From the NCBI RefSeq assembly GCF_023091745.1, contig NC_068921.1, positions 12,170,001 to 12,234,000 of the forward strand: a stretch of DNA of 64,000 bases, in the 5' to 3' direction. The stretch's first letter is position 1; each line of letters opens with the position of its first letter. A model generated the notes under the pieces. It saw only the letters and a list, made by a program, of their open reading frames with translations, searched no databases and was not told where the DNA came from. Both the position numbers and the translations under genes were made by a program. Origin of the DNA: Budorcas taxicolor (Eukaryota; Chordata; Mammalia; Artiodactyla; Bovidae). Positions 37,138 to 49,942 of the stretch are shown here, one piece after another.

Positions 37138-39097
37138 AGCTACACAACAAGCAATAACAGATCAAAAAGAGTTCAAAGTTACTAATGCCAGCCACAACAA
37201 CAGACCAGAAAAGTTCTCCCTTTCTTCACTCTTCAGAGGAGCAGAGAAGAGAAAACACCTGGCATTTTTTAACAGACCAGCTCAGTCCAGTTTTAGCCTG
37301 TCAAGTCTCTGCATACTATTATGAGAAAAAGAGCCATTCTTCATTTCTAATGTACCAGTGTACTGAAATTAAAAAAAAAAAAAAAAACTCTAAGGGGGGG
37401 AAAAGTATTCTCTTTAATAAAAGTAGTTGGTTTTCATAATTAAGATCCTGGAGAAAAAGAGAGAGGATTGAGAGAAAAGACAGAATTCCAGCTTTTTCTT
37501 AAAAAGATAATTGCCCCTATTTTCCTTAATATTAGTTACAATAAGAAATTATTTTCAATTGTGAGTTATTTTCCACTGTATGACAGTACAAGTACACCAA
37601 AGTAAAATGGAATTTTCACAGAACTGAATCTAATCAAGCTTAATAAACAGAATTTTTTCAGAACAGTCTGAAATGAGTCAGTAACATGATCTCAATATTA
37701 AGGTAATTTTTAAAACAGAGTAACAGCTTTTTCAAGTGTTTCTGTCTACAGCATTTGGGTTTAGTACCATGAAGCTGTTTTAATATCTTATTTATTTTAA
37801 AACATACGGCAACATGGAATTGTTAGAAAATATGTCATTTCCTTATTCTTCTTGCTTATACACATATCCATAAAGCTTACATATTCTGCTTGCACATATA
37901 TCCATAAAGCAAGTGCAAAAACAAAATTTTAAAAAGAAATATGCTTACTCCATATGAGCATTTTGAAAGCACACTAATAAAAACAAAGAACAATGAATGT
38001 CCCAATTTTTGCATATATTTTTCTTATTCTTGAAACCTTTGAACTTAAGAGAATAAAAATAGCACTAATGATATCATAAGAGGCCAAACCATTTCCTCTT
38101 TCTGTGTTTCCTTAAAAATTTAAAAATAACAGGACATGAAAACTAGTTCCTTTAGAACACTACTGCCTAACCTTAAACACCTCACCCCTTCATTCAGGTC
38201 CTGGAGAACATCTAGATATGTCTTAAGAGTCTGTGTCATTATGAATTTTGCTCTTTTGATTTGCAGTAGAGAAACCCTACTAAAAATAAAAATGTCCTAT
38301 TACAATGAGAAGAAGCATAACTGCACAAAATGTACCAGAATGTAGACTTGAGCCCTAAAGCAATTATCAATGCTTTTAGGACCTGTGAATGCTATGCATT
38401 AATTTTTCTGAGATTCCCTTAAGAAACCTGGATATAGGTAGGTAGTTTGATAAATAACTGCATAAATATGGTTGTGTGATCAGTGACTAGAATAAGATTA
38501 GAATTTATTTTCCAAGGTATAGTATCATTCAGAAAAACAAATGAATACACTAAATTTTTAGTGAATAAAGAAATTTCAGCTACCTCTCTAAATATGAATG
38601 TTTGATAAAGTAAAATTTTATATTATAAAGCATATAGAATTTTTCTGGCAGAAAATGTCAATGATTATAGCAAATGATATTGAACTATATACAAACTGTG
38701 ACCTCAACTAGATTAAAAAATACACTTTCCTACCATATTTATGAACCCCACAGAGTTTCAGAAGCAAGCTGGCTTCCAAAAATATGTATAATACGTTATA
38801 AAATTTAAAATAGATTGTTAAAGAAAACTAAACAAGAGAAGATGAAGCCAAGAAAGGTAAAGATGACCCACAAAACATATAAGAAGAATCTAAAATGCGA
38901 ATCTAATCTAATTTCTAACACACAAAAACACTGACATTAAAAAAGTTCTATATTAATAAGCTTTAATTCTATAGCATTGACACCAAAAAAGCAGCAGAAC
39001 CACAGTTCTTGATCATGAGACTAGGAGAAATTTGTTTCATGGTCTATCATATAAAGAATAGTGTGTTAAGGAGCTAAAAATAGAAGTAGCAATAATT

Positions 39098-39255
39098 ACA
39101 GCAGCTAATACTTATGAAGGGTTTTACTAGGCAAGAAGTATTTCACATAAATTAACTCATGTCCTCCTTATAATCTTAAAGGGTAGGTAAAATTATTGCC
39201 TTCATTTTACCCAATTAAGGACACACAACTAATAAGCAAAGGAGCCGGGTTGTCC
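39098..39255 (-). repeat. MIR SINE (degenerate)
   Basis: Contains taattaactcatgtcct-like text, ataatcttaaagggtaggta and ggacacacaactaataagc in inverted MIR order. Confidence 0.65.
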
Positions 39256-40919
39256 CCAAGAATATTATTGTGACAGATACAGCAACAAATCAAAGTAAAA
39301 GAAATTCCACAGAGAGAGAGCCAGTCTGGAGTAATCAACTCATGTATATAGTGTAGTGCTAATCAAGGAATGTGCCTACTGCACACCACTCAGGGTACCC
39401 TCCACAAATGCTTCCTCTTTGGCAAGAATTAGTAAACTACTGATGTTGCTGCTCCCTGAAATGCCCCCTAAAGCAGCTAGTCTCTATCGTTTAAAGATAT
39501 CTTTAAACATGTATATAAAAGATTGAGATGAAACTGCTTTAGCTATAGTTAAGAGTAATTACATCTCTAGGTAAATATTATTCTTTATTTTCTTATTTCT
39601 GAATTAAAAACATAAGCCATTGGCATTTAATTTTTTTTGAATGGGGGAAGTAAGTATTATTAGTGATTTTTCTTTTTTCCAAAAGAAATTTGCTGGAATT
39701 TTGTAGTCTTTCTAGGTCTACTTCAAATGAATTTTGCTTATCTGAACAAAACTTACCGTACCAGAAAATATCCTGCCAGTCGTATAAATACTAAGAAAAT
39801 CTGGGATTTAGGGAATAAAGGAATACACCAACACTAACTGATGTTAACTTTGCAATAAGGGATTAATTATGTACATAACAATTAGGGTTAGAATACTGCA
39901 TAAATACTGCATACACACAGAATATTAATAATTATTAGGTCCCAAAGTAGAAATGAAGCCATTATTTACAGTCTAAGCATACTCAGTGAACAAAATGCAA
40001 GGCATGCTGACAACATTCCTGTGTCATTTATGTTTCATCTCAAACAGAAAGGCCTCTTGTTTTACATATATTGTAAAATTACTTATAAACTCTTTCATGC
40101 TTCTCCCTCAGGTTCTTTTAAAGGAACTACTTTTAACCAGTCACCAGTATAATAAATGCTTCCTTTATGTATATAACGATGGCATCACAAGACTGCCATG
40201 ATTGTTTTCACTTACTCTATTGATGGAAGAAGCTGATTTTGAATCATTTATAGCTCTCTACTGTAACCAGTGGGATCGACTGCCAGATGATCCACTCTAG
40301 TTAAAGATTTATACTATGAATGCAGAACAAAATTCATCTGCTTGGGGCTAACTAGAAGTCAAACCCAGTATCTCACAAGTGACCCACCAAAAGGACATCT
40401 TAATAAAGTCATACAATAAAATATACAATCAAGGTCAGAGTAGGTGCAAAAAATGTAATACGGATTCTGTGAGTTTACCCTATCAAATCCTTTCTACTAG
40501 CCTTGCTATGGTACAGAGGCTAGAAAAGTAAGAACATCACTTCTTAGATGCCTTTACAGCTAGAGTTCGATACATGACCCAGGTTCTACCAAGCATTCTC
40601 CCATACACAAAACTGGGAACTGAAGAAACTGCTGGTGAGAGTGAAGTGCCAGCCAGCACAAGGAAAGCCCCTCTTCTAGAATGGTTATGGCCGAAGTTCT
40701 CCCAGCTCTGTCATTCCTAACTGGGTGAAATCTAAACACCGCACCCTCTCTCTCCCAGACATTCTGCAAGCTACCTAATACTCTGGAATAAACTGCTCTC
40801 AGTTTTAGGCAGCCAGAATGGATCCTGTTGTCCATAAACAACCCAAGGATAATAATTTTTTAAAAGTAAACCAACTTAATGAAAGCTTGTTCAGAAATGT
40901 TCACAGACGACTAAGTATA

Positions 40920-41172
40920 TAAGGACTTCCTGGTGGTCCAGTGGTTAACAATCTGCCTGCCAGGGCAAGGGTCGTGGGTGTGGTCCGGGAAGACTCCATG
41001 TGCCTCAGAAACTAAGTCTGTGTGCCAACTACCAAGCCTGCGCTCTAAGCCCGTGCTTAGAGCAAGATAAGCCACTGTAATGAGAAGCCCGTGCACCACA
41101 GTGAGTACCCCCACTCGCCACAACTGGAGAAAACCTGCGCACAGCACAGCCACAAACAAATAAATAAAAATG
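40920..41172 (+). repeat. CHR-type SINE
   Basis: Starts aaggacttcctggtggtcca and has gttaacaatctgcctgcc and gccacaacinterior-type Arg-tRNA-like text near 41115; it ends acaaataaataaaaatgc. It is the same family as 22361-22612. Confidence 0.82.
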
Positions 41173-41539
41173 CTAAAAACCAGATACATATAAGAGGGTA
41201 AAGGACAGTCTCAAAAAGGAAGGCAAAACGCAGAGATATTAAGGAGCAAAATCCCAAGACACACAAACTAAAGAACCACGTGTTATTCAAATGGTACTGC
41301 AAACTCCACTGCATTTTATCACAAATGTCTGACAGGTGGGAAAGTAGCAATCTATCAGAGTTTAAAGAACATTGCCTTATAAGAGCAACAAATAAAGTAT
41401 AAAGTCAAAGATGCGGTAAGTGCTAGTAACCTCTTCAGTGTTCGGGAAAGGACCCAAGAAGCAGTTAATGGCATTTGGCCTCACTCAACAGCACTCGAAT
41501 TCCTTCTAGTCAGCCAACATGGAAAGCAGCACAACTGAA

Positions 41540-41690
41540 AGGATGGGTAAAGGATGAGGAAAGCTGGGTTCTATCCCAATTCTGAGACTTATGATAAATG
41601 GGGGAAGTGAATAAAACATCCTTAGAATTAAATGAGATAATGTCCAGCACCTAGTGGGTATTTAATAAATAATAGCTGAATCTGAATCAG
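41540..41690 (+). repeat. MIR SINE (degenerate)
   Basis: The last half is recognisable: gaattaaatgagataatgt, ccagcacctagtgggtattt and aataaataatagctgaat. Confidence 0.65.
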
Positions 41691-41791
41691 TCAAAGGAAC
41701 AAAATCCCAATATTTTAAAATTTAAATCTAATAATAAATCTAGGTTAACAGTTCAGGACACTAATAAAAGTATAATAACAGCACTAAATCT

Positions 41792-42864
41792 TACAATCAA
41801 ACTGTGTAGACCACAACAAACTGTGGAAAATTCTTAAAGAAATGGGAATACCAGACCACCTGACCTGCCTCCTGAGAAATCTGTATGCTGGTCAAGAAGC
41901 AACAGTTAGAACTGAACATGGAACAACAGACTGGTTCCAAATAGGAAAAGGAGTACGTCAAGGCTGTATATTGTCACCCTGCTTATTTAACTTATACGCA
42001 GAGTACATCATGAGAAATGCTAGGCTGGATGAAGCACAAGCTGGAATCAAGATTACTAGGAGAAATATCAATAACCTCAGATATGCAGATGACACCACCC
42101 TTATGGCAGAAAGCAAAGAACTAAAGAGCCTCTTGATGAAAGTGAAAGAGGAGAGTCAAAAAGTTGGCTTAAAACTCAACATTCAGAAAACTACGATCAT
42201 GGCATCCAGTCCCATCACTTCATGGCAAATAGATGGGGAAATGATGGAAACAGTGAGATATTTTATTTTGGGGGGCTCCAAAATCACTACAGATGGTGAC
42301 TGCAGCCATGAAATTAAAAGATGCTTGCTCCTTCGAAGAAAAGTTAGATAGACCCACCCACCTAGACAGCATATTAAAAAGCACAGACATTACTTTGCCA
42401 ACAAAGGTCCTAGTCAAAGCTATGGCTTTTCCAGTAGTCATGAATGGATATGAGAGTTGGACTATAAAGAAAGCTGAGCACCAAAGAATTGATGCTTTTG
42501 AACTGTGGTGTTGGAGAAGACTGAGAGTCCCTTGGACTGCAAGGAGATCAAACCAGCCAACCCAAAAGGAAATCAGTCCTGAATATTCTTTGGAAGGACT
42601 AATGCTGAAGCTGAGCTCCAATACTTTGGCCATCTGATGCGAAGAACTGACTCACTGGGAAAGACCCTGATGCTGGGAAAGATTGAAGGTGGGAGGAGAA
42701 GGGGATGACAGAGGATCAGATGGTTGGATGACATCACAGACTCAATGGACATGAGTTTGAGTCAGCTCTAGGAGTTGGTGATGGACAGGGAGGCCTGGCG
42801 TGCTACAGTCTCCATGGGGTCACAAAGAGTCAGACACAACTGAGTGACTGAACTGAATGACTGA
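41792..42864 (+). mobile_element. BovB LINE, 5'-truncated
   Basis: Open at 41842-42351 (169 codons), with the reverse transcriptase palm: GVRQGCILSPCLFN and LRYADDTTLM. It then shifts frame to an open piece at 42293-42637 that carries SWTIKKAEHQRIDAFELWCW. It ends gagtgactgaactgaatga. A Bov-tA follows immediately. Confidence 0.94.
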
Positions 42865-42869
42865 AATAT

Positions 42870-43085
42870 GGGCTTCCCAGGTGGTGCTAGTGGTAAAGAA
42901 CTCACCTGCCAATGCAGGAGACATAAGAGACGTGGGTTCAATCCCTTGATGGGGAAGATCCCCTGGAGGAGGGCAAGGCAACCCACTCTAGTATTCTTGC
43001 CTGGAGAATCCCATGGACAGGGGAGCCTGGTGGGCTACAGTCCACAGGGTCACAAACAGTTGGACACAAATGAAGCAACTTTAGC
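42870..43085 (+). repeat. Bov-tA SINE
   Basis: Begins gggcttcccaggtggtgct and ends ggacacaaatgaagcaact. It fills the gap between a BovB and an L1 end, so three elements stand end to end. Confidence 0.93.
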
Positions 43086-43096
43086 ATACACACATG

Positions 43097-43340
43097 ATTG
43101 ACATATGTATATTACCATGTGTAACATAGGTAGCTAATGAGAAGTTGCCGTATAGTGCATGGAGCTCAGCCTGGTGCTACGTGACAACCTGAGGGGTGGA
43201 ATGGGATGGGAGGTGGAGGAAGGTTCAAGAGGGCCAGGACATGTATATACCTAAGGCTGATTCATGTTGATGTACGGCAGAAATCAACACAATATTGTAA
43301 AGCAATTATTCTTCAATTAAAAATAAATAAATACAAAAAT
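43097..43340 (+). mobile_element. BovL1 3' UTR fragment
   Basis: Contains ggagctcagcctggtgctac, gtacggcagaaatcaacac and gtaaagcaattattcttcaa, with an AT-rich tail. These are the landmarks of the ruminant L1 3' end. Confidence 0.88.
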
Positions 43341-43479
43341 ATTGTATGACAAAAGAAATTTTAATCTTAGAATTTAAAGAAAAAGTAAATATGGAAACCA
43401 ATAAGAAATTGGTAAAGAAAATTTTGACAAAGGTCTGATTTGAACTGGCCCTTTAAAAACAATGCAAATTTTTCAAAAT

Positions 43480-43590
43480 TTATTTATGCACTCCTTTCTA
43501 CATTGATTGCCTAGTTAGTACACATAAGCCATGGTTCCAAGTGCTGATGAGACAGTAATGAAAAAGATAAACATGGATCTTACATTCGAA
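43480..43590 (+). repeat. L2/MIR-type remnant
   Basis: ccatggttccaagtgctgatg and cagtaatgaaaaagataaa resemble an L2 3' region. The match is weak. Confidence 0.4.
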
Positions 43591-44009
43591 GGAGAAAGAA
43601 CAAAACAGACAAAGGTAAGGAACATAGGCTGAGAAAAAAAGGAGGGAGGGAGGGAGGAGATGTCAAAAAAAAAATACAAAAAATGTATGTATATATATAT
43701 CTCATATACTGGTCAGTAGTACACAGAAAATGTGGGGTAATGTGATAAGCAAATAGCTCCATGAGTCAAAGATGCTTTCAGTAAGTATACTCAAGTTTCT
43801 ATCTGAATGCTAAAAGGCCAAGTGAAGATCAAGGGAAGAGTACTTCAGGGTGAGGCAACATCCTGTGCAAAAGTTCTAAAGCAGAAAGAAGCTAAACGGC
43901 ATTAAGGGACTGGAAGTAGTCGGTGAGGCCAACATAAACACAACCAGCAGAGGGTCCAGCCTGGGGAGAGATGGCTGGAGATGCAGGCATGGGTCAGATC
44001 AGGTAGGGC

Positions 44010-44195
44010 GATGTCTTTCAATCCTGGCTCCCTGTTAGAATCACTGAGTAACTTCTGTAAAAATGCATACATCTGAGTCCCACCTCAAACCAACTACTTC
44101 ATATTCCCTAAAGGTGGAGGCTGGACACTGAAAAGTTTTTGAAGTTTCTTGGGTGGTTCCAATATGCAGCTAAGGTTGAAAAGCATTGGTGGACG
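44010..44195 (+). repeat. MER5A-like hAT remnant
   Basis: Shows gttagaatcactgagtaact, catctgagtcccacctc and gtggttccaatatgcagcta, ending aggttgaaaagcattgg. This is the MER5 layout. Confidence 0.72.
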
Positions 44196-44867
44196 GCTCA
44201 TAAGCTAAGACTAGGGGTTCTTATTTTAAGTATGATGGAAAGTCACTGACAGATTCTAAGCAGAGAAATGGCATGACCTGATTTTCATTCTTATAAGATG
44301 ACTCCCACTATAATTTAAAGGATGGATTATGACCTGTAACATATTTTAATTAAATAGCTACAAATATTTAACATGTACAAAAGAGAACAGAACTTAAATA
44401 TTCTCACTAAAAATGAGATAAACTTAAATATCTATAAATGTTCACCTCACGTAACTATAAAACTATAGCATACTGAAGGAAAAAATTGAAGACAGAAATA
44501 ACTGGAGAGATAGTTCACACTCAAGGAATAGAAGAATTTAAAAAGTTAAAATGTCCATACAATCCAAAGAAATCTACAGATTCAAAGCTGGTTTATTCAC
44601 AGAAATAAACAATTCTAAAATCTGTATGGAATCATCAAAGACACTGTATAGCTACATACATCTTGAGAAAGAACAAAGTTGGAAACACCACACTTCCTAA
44701 TTTCAAACTATATTAGAAAGCTATACTAACCAAAACTGTATGGTGTTGCCGTAAAAACAGACATACAGATTGACAGAACAGAGAGCCCAGAAGGAAACCC
44801 ACATATACATGGTGAACATGTTCATGACATAGGAGCCAAAAACACACATTCATTACTGGCGCCAAGG

Positions 44868-45020
44868 GACCTCCCTGGGAGTCCAGTGGCTAAGACTCCA
44901 TACTCCCAATGCAGGGGGCCTCGGTTTGATCCCTGGTGAGGGAACTAGATTCCACATGCCACAACTAAAGGATCATGAATGTCTCAACTAAGACCCAGCA
45001 CTGTCAAATATTTTTTTAAA
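44868..45020 (+). repeat. CHR-type SINE in L1
   Basis: Begins gacctccctgggagtccag, with tggctaagactccatactc and gaactagattccacatgcc. It is shorter than the other copies. Confidence 0.82.
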
Positions 45021-45378
45021 ATAATGGTGTTAATAAATGGTATCAAGAAAAACGTATAGCCAAATGCAAAAGAATGAAACTGAACCCTATTTATACGAGA
45101 CATGAAAATTACTTCAAAATGGATTAAAGACTTAAATGTTTACGACTTGAAACCATAAAACTCCTAGATGAAAATATAGGTGGTATGCTCCTTGATGTTG
45201 GTCTTGGTGATAATTTTTGGATTTGACACCAAAAGCAACAGCAATAAAAGCAAAAATAAACAAGCGGGACAACATCAGACTAAAAAGTTTCTGCACAGCA
45301 AAGAAACCACGAATGCATTGAAAATGCAAACTACTGAATGGAAAAAGATATTTGCAAATCATATAACTGATAAAGGTT

Positions 45379-46703
45379 CAGTTCAGTTCAGTCGCTCAGT
45401 CGTGTCTGACTCTTTGCAACCCCATGAATTGCAGCATGCCAGGCCTCCCTGTCCATCACCAACTTCCGGAGTTCACCGAAACTCTTGTCCATCGAGTCGG
45501 TGAGGCCATCCAACCATCTCATCCTCTGTCGTCCCCTTCTCCTCCTGCCCCAATCCCTTCCAGCATCAGAGTCTTTTCCAATGAGTCAACTCTTTGCATG
45601 AGGTGGCCAAAGTATTGAGTTTCAGCTTTAGCATCAGTCCTTCCAATGAACACCCAGGACTGATCTCCTTCAGAATGCATCAGTTAGACCTCCTTGCAGT
45701 TCAAGGGACTCTCAAGAGTCTTCTCCAACACCACAGTTCAAAAGCATCAATTCTTGGGCACTCAGCTTTCTTCACAGTCCAGCTTTCACATCCATACATG
45801 ACTACTGGAAAAACCATAACCTTCACTAGACGGACCTTTGTTGGCAAAGTAATGTCTCTGCTTTTCAATATGCTATCTAGGTTGGTCATAACTTTCCTTC
45901 CAAGGAGTAAGCGTCTTTTAATTTCATGGCTGCAATCACTATCTGCAGTGATTCTGGAGCCCAAAAAATAAAGCCTGACACTGTTTCCACTGTTTCCCCA
46001 TCTATTTCCCATGAAGTGATGGGACTGGATGCCATGATCTTCATTTTCTGAATGTTGAGCTTTAAGCCAACTTTTTCACTCTCCTCTTTCACTTTCATCA
46101 AGAGGCTTTTTAGTTTCTCTTCACTTTCTGCCATAAGGGTGGTATCATCTGCATATCTGAGGTTATTGATATTTCTCCCGGCAATCTTGATTCCAGCCTG
46201 TGCTTCTCCCAGCCCAGCGTTTCTCATGATGTACTCTGCGTATAAGTTAAATAAGCAGGGTGACAGTATACAGCCTTGACGTACTCCTTTTCCTATTTGG
46301 AACCAGTCTGTTGTTCCATGTCCAGTTCTAACTGTTGCTTCCTGACCTGCATACAGATTTCTCAAGAGGCAGGTCAGGTGGTCTGTTATTCCCATCTCTT
46401 TCAGAATTTTCCACAGTTTATTGTGATCCACATAGTCAAAGGCTTTGGCATAGTCAATAAAGCAGAAATAGATGTTTTTCTGGAACTCTCTTGCTTTTTC
46501 CATGATCCAGCGGATGTTGGCAATTTGATCTCTGGTTCCTCTACCTTTTCTAAAACCAGCTTGAACATCAGGGAGTTCACGGTTCATGTGTTGCTGAAGC
46601 CTGGCTTGGAGAATTTTGAGCATTACTTTACTAGCATGTGAGGTGAGTACAATCATGTGGTAGTTTGAGCATTCTTTGGCACTGCCTTTCTTTGGGACTG
46701 GAA
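45379..46703 (-). mobile_element. BovB LINE with perfect target duplication
   Basis: A 5'-truncated copy of 1,325 bp flanked by tgataaaggtt at 45368-45378 and 46704-46714. Its reverse transcriptase region is open for 256 codons (46656-45886): CFIDYAKAFD, the RT4-5 region GVRQGCILSPCLFN and the catalytic LRYADDTTLM. A frame change then leads to an open C-terminal piece (46012-45701). The open frame suggests a fairly young copy, but the endonuclease end is missing. Confidence 0.96.
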
Positions 46704-47369
46704 TGATAAAGGTTAATATCTAAATAAAGAACTCATATAACTCAATAGCAAAAAAAAAAAAATCTGATTAAAAAATGGGCAGAGGAATTGATCACGTTTT
46801 TCCAGAGAAGAGACAGAAATAGACAACAGATACATGAAAAGGTGTCATCATTACTCATCATCAAGGAAATACAAACCAAAACCCCAATGAGATATCATCT
46901 CATACCAGTAAGAATGGCCATTATCAAAAACAAAGCAAACAAACAACAAGAGATGACAAATGCTGGTGAGGAGGTAGAGAAAAGGGAACCATTGTGCCCT
47001 GTTGGTAGGAATGCAAAATTTTGCAGCCTCTATGGAAAACAGTACACAGGTTCATCAAAAAATTAAAAATAGAGCTACCATATGATCTAGCAGTCCCACT
47101 TCTGGGTATATATCCAAAGAAAATAAAAACAGAATATTGAGATATCTGCACTCCTATGTTCATTACAGCATTATTCACAATAGCCAAGGGTGTTCACTGA
47201 CGAAACACTGATAAGAAGTTATGGTTCACACACGCAAGTATTATTCAGCCATAAAAGATGGAATTTCCCCCATCTGCAACATGAGTAGACCTTGAGGGTG
47301 TTACGCCACATGCGGTAAGCCAGAAAGACAAAGCCAAACCTTCATGGCACCATTTACAAGTGGAATCTC

Positions 47370-47446
47370 ATGCTGATGTTTGGTAGAAACCAATGCAGTA
47401 CTGTAAAGCAATTATCCTTAAATTAAAAATAAATAAATTAAAAAAA
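47370..47446 (+). mobile_element. Short BovL1 3' end in old L1
   Basis: gatgtttggtagaaaccaat, gtaaagcaattatccttaa and an A-rich tail break the older L1 between agtggaatctc and cactcatagac. Confidence 0.7.
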
Positions 47447-47487
47447 GTCACACTCATAGACATGAAAATGGTTGTCAGGGACTGAGC

Positions 47488-47762
47488 TGCTGCTGCTGCT
47501 GCTAAGTCGCTTCAGTCGTGTCCAACTATGTAACCCCATAGGATGGAGGCCACCAGGCTCCGCCGTCCCTGGGATTCTCCAGGCAAGAGCACTGGAGTGG
47601 GTCGCCATTTCCTTCTCCAACACATGAAAGTGAAAAGTGAAAGTGAAGTCACTCAGTCGTGTCCGACTCTTAGCGACCCCATGGACTATAGCCTACCAGG
47701 CTCCTCCGTCCACGGGATTTTGCAGGCAAGAGTACTGGAGTGGGGTGCCATCGCCTTCTCCA
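47488..47762 (-). repeat. Bov-A2 dimeric SINE
   Basis: Inverted dimer starting with a GCT repeat (ctgctgctgctgctaagtcg). It is flanked by the perfect duplication cagggactgag. Confidence 0.95.
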
Positions 47763-47802
47763 CAGGGACTGAGAGGTGAGGGAAATAAGAATGAGTGAGT
47801 GA

Positions 47803-48013
47803 GTCAGTGAAAGTCGCTCAGTTGTGTTTGACTCTTTCCGATTGAATAGACTGTAGCCTGCCAGGCTCCTGTGTCCTTGGAATTCTCCAGGCAAGAATAT
47901 TGGAGTGGGTTACCATTTGCTTACTCCTGGGGATCTTCCTGACCCAGGGATTGAACCTGGGTCTCCTGCATTGTAGGCGGATTCTTTACCATCTGAGCCA
48001 CCAGGGAAGCCAA
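47803..48013 (-). repeat. Bov-tA SINE
   Basis: Inverted copy from gtcagtgaaagtcgctcag to gagccaccagggaagcc, 40 bp from the Bov-A2. Confidence 0.93.
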
Positions 48014-49242
48014 GGGAAAGAAGAAGAGGTCGGAGACTTTAAGGTATAAGATGAATTAGGATCTCAGGATATAATATAAAAAATGGTGACTATAGTTGAT
48101 AATTCTGTATTGTATAAGTGGAATCTGCTTTGACTGTAGAATATTAATGTTATCCAAGAGTGAATTTGTGTGTGATAGAGAGGAATAAGTGTCTACTAAC
48201 ATTCAAATGACATAATTAATGGGTTCTTAAAAACTCTATAAAGTAAAATTTCATATGCCAAATGTATTTTCCAGCAAATTCTAAACATGAGTCCAGGGAG
48301 GATGGGTTACAGCTACTGGTGATGTCCATAGCTAGAGTGGATCTTGTAAAAAGCAAATGATGTTAGACTGGTGATTGGGTGTGGGGTGCATGGTAGATGG
48401 GGACAAAGCTAAAAAGTGTTTCATGGCTAAAATACTAAATAACTCTTTTGATTGGTTTAATGTGTCCTTTTGGGAACTGTCTTCACAAAACTAAAACTGA
48501 TGTTTCTGAATTGCTCCCCCATGGGAGACACTGCAAACACCTGTCACTATGTGGGACATAGGGAAGAGTTAATAGACTCAGGATAAATGTGGATTCTCCT
48601 GCTTGAAGCAGCACAGAAGAAGGTTTGCTGAGATTAAAGAAGCAGGCTGCCAAAGGCATCACGGCAGCCCTGCCCACTTTCCTCACTACATGAGGGTATG
48701 GTGGGCACCGCTCCTCACCAGCAGAGAGGCGGCAGCCAGCAGCTACCTAAATCTGGGGGAGCTCCAGGGAACCACAGGAAATGAACACGAAGCATCCCAG
48801 GAGTTGGGCTGGCTGAGGCCCGTCTTCAGGTTGTTAATCTCTCAACAGTAGTCAACAGACTATAAGATCAGGATTTTCGCAGCTTTTATCAGCTCAGATC
48901 CCAAGCTGCCTCAGCTCAGCACCCAGAGGCACTAGTTGAACTCTGTCTGTTAAAATCACCTTTCTCTTTGCTGTCTCTCTTGTTCTGCCAAATGGTTTTA
49001 GTTGAAACACCTCAGAAGGCTGTTGGTTCTGTAACACTGGTTTGCAAACCAGCAATAAAATTCAATATATTCAGAAAGTGGTTGGATCCTGAATAACTGG
49101 AGTTTTTTTAATAAGGGGAAAACAGAAAAACAAAGCACTTAGGAATCATAAAAGGCAACTAGATGGTAAAGCTGAGAAGTATGTATTTACTTTTTGTTTT
49201 CAAAAATAAAAATATGTTTACAAAACGTATGCTTTCAAATTA

Positions 49243-49576
49243 GGGTGCTGGAGAAGACTCTTGAGTTTCTTGGACAACAAGGAAATCAAACCAGTCAATC
49301 CTAAAGGAAATCAATCCTGAATATTCAATGAAAGGATTGATGATGAAGCTGAAGGTCTAATATTTTGGCCACCTGACGTGAAAAGCTGACTCACTGGAAA
49401 AGACCCTGATGCTGGGAAAGACTGAAGGGAGTGGCAGAGGATGAGACGGTCAGACATCATCACTGACTTACTGGACATGAGTCTGAGCCAACTCCGGGAG
49501 ATAGTGAAGGACAGGGAATCCCTGTGTGCTGGGGTCTCAAACAGTCAGACATGACCTAGCGACTGAACAGCAACAA
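49243..49576 (+). mobile_element. BovB LINE 3' end (diverged)
   Basis: Runs from gggtgctggagaagactctt to gcgactgaacagcaacaa. Small deletions interrupt the coding frame. Confidence 0.88.
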
Positions 49577-49686
49577 AGGTACTTATAGAAATTTGTAACT
49601 GTCAAAATCAAGTCAAAATCCTTCTTTTCCTTCTTGACATGTTTCCCATAAGAATATAAATATATAACTTCATTATTAATTCTACT

Positions 49687-49861
49687 GAAGTGAAAGTCGC
49701 TCAGTCATGTCCAACTTTTTGTGACCCATGGACTTCTCCAGGCCAGAATACTGGAGTGGGTAGCCTTTCCCTCCTCCAGGGGATCTTCCCAACCCAGGGA
49801 TCAAACCCAGGTCTCCCTCATTTCAGGCAGATTCTTTACCAGCTGAGCCACAAGGGAAGCC
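49687..49861 (-). repeat. Bov-tA SINE
   Basis: Inverted copy with a shortened centre. The target duplication attaat(t/c)ctact flanks it. Confidence 0.92.
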
Positions 49862-49869
49862 CATTAATC

Positions 49870-49930
49870 CTACTAACTTTTAGCAAATCCTTACTCTTAC
49901 TAACTAACCTTTAGCAAATCCTTACTCTTA
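49870..49930. repeat. 31-bp tandem duplication
   Basis: Two copies of a unit ending tagcaaatccttactctta lie just before the long inverted repeat. Confidence 0.9.
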
Positions 49931-49942
49931 ACTTATTCCTTA

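Larger units (their letters stand above)
44470..48140 (+). mobile_element. Old L1 LINE carrying five later insertions
   Basis: L1 pieces appear in correct order: agaactgtatggtgttgcc-like text near 44735, ataaaactcctagatgaaaa (45156), agaagagacagaaatagac (46805), ccatatgatctagcagtccc (47077), then the terminal region near 48085. The insertions are a CHR SINE (44868-45020), a BovB (45379-46703), a BovL1 end (about 47370-47446), a Bov-A2 (47488-47762) and a Bov-tA (47803-48013). The L1 reading frame is destroyed. Confidence 0.82.

Noticed and set aside
40560..40841. Open frame of 93 codons on the minus strand
   Set aside because: No splice sites or known domain. The segment has the feel of an old dispersed repeat, but I cannot name it.
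45594..46641. Plus-strand open frames over the BovB
   Set aside because: Same antisense BovB artefact; the true coding direction is minus, with the YADD motif.
48483..49080. GC-richer block with short frames on both strands, ending with aataaaattc
   Set aside because: It might be an LTR or old repeat, but I cannot identify ends or a family, so it is not listed as a feature.
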